Shown here piece by piece: positions 56,558 to 64,000 of a stretch of 64,000 nucleotides of DNA (positions are counted from its first letter, which is position 1; every line of letters begins with the position of its first letter). The translations under genes were made by a program, and so were the position numbers. Source of the DNA: Monoplex corrugatus (taxonomy: Eukaryota; Mollusca; Gastropoda; Littorinimorpha; Ranellidae); contig JAPXFY010000022.1 of assembly GCA_030674185.1 (NCBI GenBank), positions 44,726,087 to 44,790,086 of the forward strand, written 5' to 3'. The notes beneath the pieces were generated by a model. The model searched no databases. It saw only the letters and a program-made list of their open reading frames with translations, and was not told the origin of the DNA.

Positions 56558-57764
56558 TATAGAAGAACCGTGTGGATTTGTGGAAGGGAAAGGAACTATC
56601 AATGCCATATACATCTTAAGAACTATAATAGAGAGGTCAGTTGAGATGAATAAGGATTTGTATTTATGCTTTGTTGACTATACTAAGGCTTTCGATCGGG
56701 AAAGACATGAAGAATTGATCAACCAACTGGAGAGACTCAATGCTGATGGAAAAGATCTATGAATAATCAGAAATATGTACTGGGAACGAACAGCTGCAAT
56801 GAGAATAGAAAACAATAATGTTGTTTATATTGCTTATATCATATGCTCTTTCCAAAACATCAGAAGAGGAGTCAGACAGGGTTGTGTTTTGTCACCAGAC
56901 CTGTTTTCACTTTACAGCGAAAACATCATGAGAAACCTAGAAGAAGACCCTGGATTAAAGGTTGGAGGGAAAATGATAAACAACATTCGATACGCAGATG
57001 ACACCGTGCTAACTGCAGAAAATGAAAGGGACCTACAAAACCTTGTGAATATACTAGAAATAGAAAGCAAAGATAAGGGGTTGGAACTAAACAGCAGCAA
57101 GACTGAAGTCATGGTGATTAGTAAAAAACATGAAATCCCCTCCTGCAAAATAATAGCAAATGACACAACCTTGACACAGGTTAATAAGTTTAAATACCTG
57201 GGAACGGTCATTTCATCAGATGGCAGATGCACATCGGAAATAGCCGGCAGAATCGGCCAAGCCAAAACAGCATTCAAGAAGATGACAAGCATTCTTACCA
57301 ACAAATGCCTATCAATTAACATCAGGAAGAGGGTTCTTGAATGCTATATAGAACCAATACTGTTATACGCATGTGAGGCGTGGACAGTCAAGAAGCAAAG
57401 CCAGAACAAGATTGAGGCAGCTGAGATGTGGTTTCTAAGAATAATGTTGAGAGTTCCATGGACAGCAAAGAAAACAAACAAGATAGTCTTGATGGAGGCA
57501 GACACAAGTAGATCATTCATAAGGAAGATTAGGAAAAGACAGGCAATATTCATAGGCCATTTTATGAGGAAGGGGGATTTGGAGTACCTGGTCACAACGG
57601 GAAAGCTGGAGGGAAAGAGAGCACCAGGAAGATCCAGGGAGAAGATACTAGACGGACTTGCGGAGTGGCTGAGGACGAGGATGGTGGAGGAGATGCTTGG
57701 GGTGACAAGAGATAGAGACAGATGGAAGTCCATGATCGCCAACGCCATGCGGCAGGGCACCTGA
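56558..57764 (+). pseudogene. RTE-like LINE copy 1, right part (RT palm to C-terminus)
   Basis: Resumes with CGFVEGKGTINAIYILRTII and VDYTKAFDR, breaks at TGA 56760-56762, then runs open for 329 codons: RRGVRQGCVLSPDLFSLY, NIRYADDTVLTA (catalytic pair at about 56996-57001), KFKYLGTVISSDG, LLYACEAWTVKK, AEMWFLRIMLRVPW and IRKRQAIFIGHFMRKGDLEY. Such elements are often annotated 'craniofacial development protein 2-like' or 'endonuclease-reverse transcriptase' in invertebrates. A TGATGATAATGATGATA tail follows the stop. Confidence 0.87.
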
Positions 57765-57844
57765 TGATAATGATGATACATATATATATACTCTCTCTCT
57801 GTCTCTCTCTGTCTGTGTCTCTCTCTCTCTCTCAGAGTACACAG

Positions 57845-60268
57845 CCGGTTTTTGGGCCTGTCAAGTGCGCATGTTGCATTTATGATGTGCAGCGATGGTG
57901 AGAATAAGGCTAAGGGAGTAAACCCTGAAAAAAAAATCACTCTACTGCCTTGTAGTCTGTCGTGGGAACGACAAAGGCTAGCGGAGAGACCGTAAACAAA
58001 CTGATCGAAGGCAACAGAAAACCACCATCGTACTTTCCCAAGATATCATGGCCAGACAATCCAATGAATATGTGTAACGACGTAAATAGGGGCTCCTATG
58101 GAGCACCTTCATCCGGTAGGGACCGTCATGTGGCGCAGGTGACACCAGACCGTCAGCAAGCTACTGCGTTCAACCTCAGAAAAAATACCAAAATCGCAAC
58201 ATGGAACGTTAGAACATTGTTGCAAAAAGGTTGATTAGACAATATCAAAATTGAAATTGAAAAGCTTACCATTAGTATTTTAGGACTAGGGGAAGTAAGA
58301 TGGAAGGGGGCAGGCATGATAACATCAGGAGAGCACACAGTAATATATTCTGGTGGAAACTCACATGAAAGAGTAGGCATCGTAATGGACAGGGAGAAAT
58401 CAAAAGCAGTTAGGGGATACTGGGCTGTGTCCGACAGAGTTTTGTTGGTTAAAATGGGTGGTAGGCCATTTGATATCAACATCATTCAGGTGTATGCACC
58501 AACATCAGCAAGTACTCAGGAAGACATTGACAACTTCTACGAAGTATTAGAGATGGCCAAGGTCCAATGTAAATCACAAGAAGTTACAGTCATAATGGGA
58601 GATTTTAATGCTAAAATGGGACAGGACAGGGTGAAGGATATAGTTGGACCTCATGGCCTTAGTACACAAAATGAAAGGGGAGGGAAACTTGTAGAATGGG
58701 CACAGATGAATGAGTTCATAGTAGGAAGGAAACACCTGGTTTGAGCAGCCTAATAGAAGAAAATGGATTTGGATGAATCCAGGAGATAATACTAAAAATC
58801 AGATTGACTACATCCTGATCAATAAAATATTTAGAAATTCTTTACTGTCAGCAAAAATACTACCAGGCGCAAACTGCAACAGTGAACACAATCCTGTAGT
58901 GGGAAGATTTAGGCTGAAATTAAGGAAAAGGAAACGGACCAAAAGCAACATCAAACTAAATATTGGACTCCTAAAGACAAATGAAGTGATACGTAAACAA
59001 ATTAACGTACATGTTCAAAACAAATTCAGTGCTCTGGAAGACGTTGGTGACAGTGAGGAACAATGGACAAAGTTGAGAAATTCGATAAATGAAGCTTGTG
59101 AAGAAATCCCTGAAGTAGATAGAAAAGCAAAAAAGAACTGGATGACAAAAGAAATTTTAGGCTTGATGGAGGAACGGAAGAAGGCAAAGAGAAACGAGGA
59201 GATACACAGGAAGATAAACAAAGAAATCAGGAATAGGTGCAATGAAGCTAAGGAAGCATGGCTGAAAACAAAATACAAAGAAATAGAAGACCGACGCAAA
59301 ACGGATCCTCAGGGTATGTACAGACGAATTGAAGAAATTGTCCACAGGAAAAATACATGCACATCAACTGGTTGTTTAAAATCGAAAGATGGTACGCTTA
59401 TCATAGAAAAAGACAAAATATTAGACAGATGGGGAGAGTAGGCTACATTAAAGACCTTTTTGAAGATAACAGAAACGAAGTATACATTATAAGAAAGAAT
59501 GTTGAAGGACCTCCCATAATGAAAAATGAAGTTACAGCAGCACTGAAAAAGATGAAACCAGGAAAAGCCCCAGGAACAGACAACATTACTACAGAGATGA
59601 TTGAAGCCCTGGAAGAATTTGGTATTGAAAAATAACAGTTCTCCTAAATGAAATTTATGACACTGGAAAAATCCCCAAAGATATGTCAAAATCAATTTTC
59701 GTTGCACGTCCAAAGAGGACAGGGGCTATAGAATGCGAACTCATCGCACAATCAGTTTGATGAGTCATGTAACAAAAATCCTATTAAGAATAATCATGAT
59801 GATGACAAGGAATAGAATCAAAAGAGAAATAGCAGAAAAACAGTGTGGATTTCTGGAAGGGAAAGGAACTATTAATGCCATATACATCCTTAGAACTATC
59901 ATAGAGAGGTCAATCGGTATGAATAAAGATCTATATTTATGTTTTGTTGATTATACCAAGACTTTCGATCGGGCAAGAAATGAAGAATTGATCAACCAAC
60001 TCGGAAGACTCAATATTGATGGAAAAGATCTACGAATAATCAGAAATATGTATTGGGAACAAACAGCTGCAATGAGAATAACATACGATATAAGCTCTTT
60101 CCAAAATATCAAAAGAGCAGTCAGACAAGGTTGTGTTTAGTCACCAGATCTGTTTTCACTTTACAGCGAAAACATCATGAGAAACCTACAAGAATACCCT
60201 GGATTAAAAAGTTGGAGGAAAAATGATAAACAACATTCGATACGCAGATGACACCGTGCTAATTGCAT
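57845..60268 (+). pseudogene. RTE-like LINE copy 2, endonuclease and partial RT
   Basis: After a leader the frame from 57962 reaches KIATWNVRTLLQKG, then TGA. The endonuclease continues in pieces: GLGEVRWKGAGM, VYAPTSASTQEDI, IMGDFNAKMGQD and QIDYILIN, with a frame break near 58744. A basic linker of about 220 codons ends at WGE where TAGGCTA (59439-59445) breaks the frame. RT pieces follow to NIRYADDTVLIA at 60236-60268, where a minisatellite begins. Copy 1 starts 3' of this endonuclease, so copy 2 is the only source for it here. Confidence 0.85.
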
Positions 60269-61590
60269 ACCTCAATACTTCAACTGACTCAGACACATAC
60301 ACAGCCCTCAACTGACTCAGACACATACACACACCCTCAACTGACTCAGACACATACCTCAACTGACTCAGACACATATACACACCCTTCAACTGACTCA
60401 GACACACATGCACACCCCTCAACTGACTCAGACACACATCCCTCAACTGACTCAGACACATACACAGCCCTCAACTGACTCAGACACATACACACACCCT
60501 CAACTGACTCAGACACATACCTCAACTGACTCAGACACATATACACACCCTTCAACTGACTCAGACACACATGCACACCCCTCAACTGACTCAGACACAC
60601 ATACACATCCCTCAACTGACTCAGACACACACACACCTTCAACGGATTCAGACACACACACATACACCCCTCAACTGACTCAGACACATACACACCTCTC
60701 AACTGACTCAGACACACATACACACCCCTCAACTGACTCAGACACACATACACATCCTTCAACTGACAAACACACACATGCACACCCCTCAACTGACTCA
60801 GACACACACACACCTTCAACGGATTCAGACACACACACATACACCCCTCAACTGACTCAGACACATACACACCCCTCAACTGACTCAGACACACATACAC
60901 ATCCCTCAACTGACTCAGACACACATACACATCCTTCAACTGACAAACACACACATGCACACCCCTCAACTGACTCAGACACACACACACCCCTCAACTG
61001 ACTCAGACACACACCTCAACTAACTCAGACACATACACACCCCTCAACCAACTCGGACACATACACACCCCTCAACTGACTCATACACACCCTCAACTAA
61101 CTCAGACACATACACACCCCTCAACCAACTCGGACACATACACACCCCTCAACTGACTCATACACACCCTTAACTGACTCAGATACACATACACACCCCT
61201 GAACTGACTCAGACACACATACCCCTCAACTGACTCAGGTATACATACACACCCCTCAACTGACTCGGACACACATACACATCCCTCAACTGACTGACAT
61301 ACATACACATCCCTCAGCTGACTGACATACATACACATCCCTCAGCTGACTCTGACATACCTGCACATCCCTCAACTGACTCTGACATACCTACACATCC
61401 CTCAGCTGACTCTGACATACCTACACATCCCTCAACTGACTCTGACATACCTACACATCCCTCAACTGACTCTGACATACCTACACATCCCTCAACTGAC
61501 TCTGACATACATACACATCCCTCAACTGACTGACATACATACACATCCCTCAACTGACTCAGATACACATACACACCCCTGTTAGTTGAC
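60269..61590. repeat. minisatellite, ~27-29 bp unit, with higher-order repeats
   Basis: About 45-50 units of CCTCAACTGACTCAGACACA plus a variable (CA/TA) tail. Groups of units are themselves repeated: ACAGCCCTCA recurs at 60301 and 60464 (163 bp) and AACGGATTCA at 60641 and 60818 (177 bp). From about 61270 the unit drifts to CTGACTCTGACATACCTACACATCC. The frames open through it (STDSDTHTHP-type, and CVCLSQLRG-type on the minus strand) are repeat translations. Confidence 0.92.
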
Positions 61591-61947
61591 TCGTTGGCTG
61601 ACTCTATATTCCTGTCTGCTGACTCCCATATGCATTTCCCTAAGCTGAATCATACATGCAATTCCTCCACCCCATTGACTGACACCCGTATGTATTAAAT
61701 ACATTTCCCTAAAGCTGACTCACACACATATATCCCACATCCCCACCCCATGAAATACATTTTCCTCAGCTGACACACACAATACCCACCCATCCCCATG
61801 AAATACATTTCCCTTAGCTGACTCACACATATCTCTCCAATGAAAAAATTTCCCTCAGCTGACTCACACACATATACCCCCCCCCCCCTCCCCCGTGAAA
61901 TACATTTCCCTTAGCTGACTAACACACACATATCCCCCCTTCCTTTA
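61591..61947. repeat. degenerate longer-period relative of the minisatellite
   Basis: ATTTCCCT.AGCTGACTCACACA units with a period near 55-65 bp continue the CTGACTC theme and resume after the inserted Harbinger-type element (62665-62760). Confidence 0.7.
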
Positions 61948-62175
61948 GGCTGCTGGGCCATAGAAGCTCAAGCCTCACATCTCATGCCTCACACATGAAT
62001 AGAAAAATGAACAGATGAGGTTTCTCTTGCGCGGGGCCATACAACTCCACTCACACTTCACGCTTCATGATTCCAGTTCACGCGTGAGCGGAGGAGTGGG
62101 ACTGTTCACTTTTTTTCGATGCGTGAAGTTGAAGTTCCTGGTTTCCTGGCCATTTGAATTCTCCTCACATGCAAG

Positions 62176-62385
62176 ATGGACGACTACAAAGAAAAATTGA
62201 TCGAGTTGGTACGGGCAAGGCCCCTCCTCTGGAATCCGCGTGCGCCTGACTACAAGGAGAAAGATAAAAAAAACAAAAAAAAAACAAACAAAAAACCCCC
62301 ACAAGTTTGGGAAGACATGGCGAAGATTCTGAACGAATCCAAAGTTAAGGAGATGATGGAACGTACAGTGGAATTCTCCTCGTGA
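62176..62385 (+). CDS. MADF-domain DNA-binding protein of the Harbinger element
   Basis: 69 codons from ATG in CAAGATGGACG. DYKEKLIELVRARPLLWNPRAPDYKEKDKK and VWEDMAKILNES are the core of a MADF (Myb/SANT-like) domain. Harbinger elements encode such a protein beside the transposase; it binds the transposon ends and brings the nuclease to the nucleus. Length is less than half of the usual accessory protein, and the stop may be created by the deletion junction near 62385. Confidence 0.75.
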   Translation: MDDYKEKLIELVRARPLLWNPRAPDYKEKDKKNKKKTNKKPPQVWEDMAKILNESKVKEMMERTVEFSS

Positions 62386-62490
62386 TTCAGTAAGGAAGAA
62401 GTGTTCTCGGTACCATATGCTTTGTCTCTTTCGCTTCCTCCTCCTGAGCAAGAGCAAAATCAGGAGGTCTTCTTCATCCGAAGAATCCAT
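62386..62490 (-). pseudogene. N-terminus of a PIF/Harbinger transposase
   Basis: Minus-strand ATG at 62488-62490. DSSDEEDLLILLLLRRRKRKR is followed by SIWYREHFFLTESRGEFH, the conserved start of HARBI1-like transposases (acidic tract, LLLRRR, then W.RE...R.GEFH). After GEFH the frame runs into antisense of the MADF gene. The catalytic domain is missing. Confidence 0.7.
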
Positions 62491-62869
62491 CTTCGGAAAA
62501 AGAAACAAATCACGAATGTTGTTTCTGATCAATTGAGCAAACAGCACTGTATTCTGGTACCATCAACACAAAACAGACGCGTGAGCAGTGAGGCGTGAGC
62601 TCCTGTGGCCCAGTGCATGAAATGTGAGATGTGAGGCATGAGTTTCTATGTCCCAGCAGCCTTAGCTGACTCCCCTACACATGCATCACCCTCAGATGAC
62701 TCGTACACATATACCTGCCTTGGCTGACTCCCATGCACATACTCTTCACTCACACAACTCCCATAGACATACGCACACACACAAATACAACACAAAAGTA
62801 AAGAACAAAAATCAAGAAAGCCTTTGACATTTATTCAAAACAGAATCTGCAAAGTACATACAATGTCAT

Positions 62870-62870
<1 letters not shown>

Positions 62871-62928
<58 letters not shown>
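62871..62928. repeat. (CA)n microsatellite
   Basis: About 29 pure CA units. Confidence 0.95.
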
Positions 62929-62929
<1 letters not shown>

Positions 62930-63140
62930 CATATATAGTACTTCAAGATATCAAATCAAATTTAAAATGGAACAAAAAAGAAACCCACACTGGGACAAGC
63001 AAAATCCAAAGTCACCATACTATCACCGAACACTCTCACCTTGACAAAAGTAAACAAATTCATCAGTGTCAATATCAGTATCAGCATAACAATATTCCCA
63101 AATTTACAATGACTAAAATCAAGATCAACAACAAATGGAA

Positions 63141-63143
63141 CAC

Positions 63144-63197
<54 letters not shown>
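63141..63197. repeat. (CA)n microsatellite
   Basis: Second pure CA run; the minus-strand frame through it reads Cys-Val repeats and is not a gene. Confidence 0.95.
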
Positions 63198-63199
<2 letters not shown>

Positions 63200-63309
63200 G
63201 AAAATTGAAGTCTGTCGTTCCTAGTGTCCATTCACAAAAAGGTTTACTTTAACAGAAAACCTTGACACATTGTGTGAACAATAAACAGAGTGCTGAAAAA
63301 TAATCTTTG

Positions 63310-63432
63310 TTGTTCGTCCGTCGTGATTGACGATTTAAGTGTCCAGCTGTGACTGATGAGTCCGATTTGTGCGCGGAAAGCTCGGCCGCAGACGAGACAC
63401 ATGTGTTCTGCTGGATTCTGGACTTGGGAGTT
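63310..63432 (-). pseudogene. zinc-finger tail of an endonuclease-type LINE
   Basis: On the minus strand HMCLVCGRAFRAQIGLISHS reads as the C-x2-C...H finger found at the end of many non-LTR ORF2 proteins ('C..CGR.F.S.IGL.SH'). The second His of the pair is displaced and no other part of the protein is adjacent. Confidence 0.5.
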
Positions 63433-63469
63433 GGCTCGGGATTAATAATCTAGATCAACACTTAACATA

Positions 63470-63920
63470 TCCAAAACAAGTGTGACTGCCCGTGTTCAAG
63501 CAAACAGGAACCAGAAAAAACATGAAAAAAAATCAGAACGCGTATTTAATACAACCAGACACGATAGGCGCAAATTTTCGGCCAACTGGCATTTGTTAAA
63601 TGTAGACTTAAGATCACAAATGAACAAACACCAAATACAAAAATTAGGAGAAAAAGACTGAAACTTCCCTGCTGCTTCATCCAGTGGTAAAAAACTTTTC
63701 TCCCACTGGACGAAACAGCAAGTTTAGACTTTTCACCCACTGGATGAAGTGGCAGGGAAGTTTCAGTCTTTTTCTCCTAATTTTTGTAATTGGTGTTTGT
63801 TTGTTTGTGATCTTAGTCTACGCTTGACAAAAGCTAGCTGGCCGAAAATTTGCACCTGTCTGTCTGATTGTATTAAATACACGTTCTGATTTTTTTCATG
63901 TTCACGTTTTTTCTGGTTCC
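63470..63920. mobile_element. foldback element, copy 2
   Basis: Starts TCCAAAACAAGTGTGACTGCCC like copy 1 (605) and ends TTTTTTCTGGTTCC. Arms 63470-63690 and 63725-63920 are inverted copies around a loop that itself repeats CAGTGG / CCACTGG. Arms contain TTTTCGGCCAACTGGC and its complement. Confidence 0.8.
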
Positions 63921-64000
63921 AATGCTCAACATTGTCAACTCTATGCTCATGCAATGCACCAACTTTGTTTGATCAAACTCTTTTCTGACCTCATAAATAC
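63921..64000. other. flank after the foldback element
   Basis: No feature is recognised in the last 80 bases. Confidence 0.5.

Larger units (their letters stand above)
61948..62661. mobile_element. PIF/Harbinger-type element, internally deleted (714 bp)
   Basis: TIR of about 40 bp, GGCTGCTGGGCCATAGAAGC at the left matching the complement of the right end (GGCTGCTGGGACATAGAAAC). TTA is duplicated at 61945-61947 and 62662-62664, the 3-bp target typical of PIF/Harbinger. It carries an intact-looking MADF gene and, facing it, the N-terminus of a Harbinger-type transposase. Confidence 0.85.

Noticed and set aside
60408..61001. 197-codon frame of Ser-Thr-Asp-Ser-Asp-Thr-His repeats and a 214-codon Cys-rich frame on the other strand
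   Set aside because: Open in several frames only because the minisatellite unit lacks stops; no start context, domain or splice sites.
60269..61590. CRISPR-like appearance of regularly repeated units
   Set aside because: There are no unique spacers; the 'spacers' are short CA/TA variants of the same unit, superunits recur, and the genome is clearly eukaryotic.
62065..62547. Complete 160-codon transposase
   Set aside because: Only the first ~35 residues from 62490 fit a Harbinger transposase; the rest is antisense of the MADF gene.
63340..63390. CTGATGAG...GGAAAG as a hammerhead ribozyme near 63354
   Set aside because: The bases after CTGATGA do not pair with those before GAAA to make stem II; the same DNA reads better as a LINE zinc-finger tail on the minus strand.

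Overview
The window is metazoan nuclear DNA, AT-rich, intron-bearing and dominated by transposable elements. It looks like a mollusc, most likely a gastropod. The argument rests on tRNA-derived SINEs (6105-6408, 26735-26929, reversed remnants at 505-604 and 1936-2165) whose body resembles a SINE core I remember as very common in caenogastropods; that is recollection, not a database result. Only two host genes are recognisable. One is the last exon of an aspartyl/asparaginyl beta-hydroxylase-like gene (2512-2737, plus). The other is a complete two-exon ADF/cofilin gene on the minus strand (exon 1 51180-51481, exon 2 26377-26536). Its exons join in phase to 153 codons plus stop across a 24.6 kb intron that is almost entirely transposons.

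Layout. 0-8.5 kb: a foldback element, SINEs, piggyBac-like MITEs, the hydroxylase exon, a dead LINE fragment and a 533-bp hAT-like element. 8.5-12.4 kb: a Ty3/gypsy LTR element with both LTRs and a 5-bp target duplication but no reverse transcriptase core. 12.6-15.5 kb: a ~93-bp minisatellite derived from a LINE RT tail, split by an unassigned 1.68-kb TIR element. 15.5-22.5 kb: LINE 3' ends, MITEs, a hairpin element and microsatellites. 22.5-26.4 kb: probable cofilin 3' UTR and flank.

26.5-51.2 kb is the cofilin intron. It holds a SINE split by a full-length piggyBac (26934-30772), a deleted hAT-like element (32191-33259), and three members of one DNA-transposon family with ends GTAGGTA... 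and TAATA/TATTAT target duplications. A (35723-44557) carries D (36884-39721) and another hAT-like element (40059-40673) inside its intron and a CR1/L2 LINE (42046-44235) near its right end. B (44563-51140) sits in A's own target duplication and encodes a large, nearly intact putative DDE transposase.

52.8-64 kb holds an RTE-like LINE interrupted by a CR1/L2 LINE, a second RTE-like copy cut off inside its catalytic motif by a 1.3-kb minisatellite with higher-order repeats, a PIF/Harbinger derivative carrying a MADF gene and a transposase start, and a second foldback copy.

Two observations stand out. First, TA dinucleotides are repeatedly expanded to TAGGCCTA (19 exact copies by hand count, plus TAGGCTA, TAGCCTA and related forms). 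Several paired repeat copies show the unexpanded TA, and two sites lie in retroelement reading frames; this looks like excision footprints or insertions of a TA-targeting element whose body is not seen here. Second, the A/B/D transposon family is nested in an order that can be read, with element-specific TIRs and a shared phase-1 first exon.
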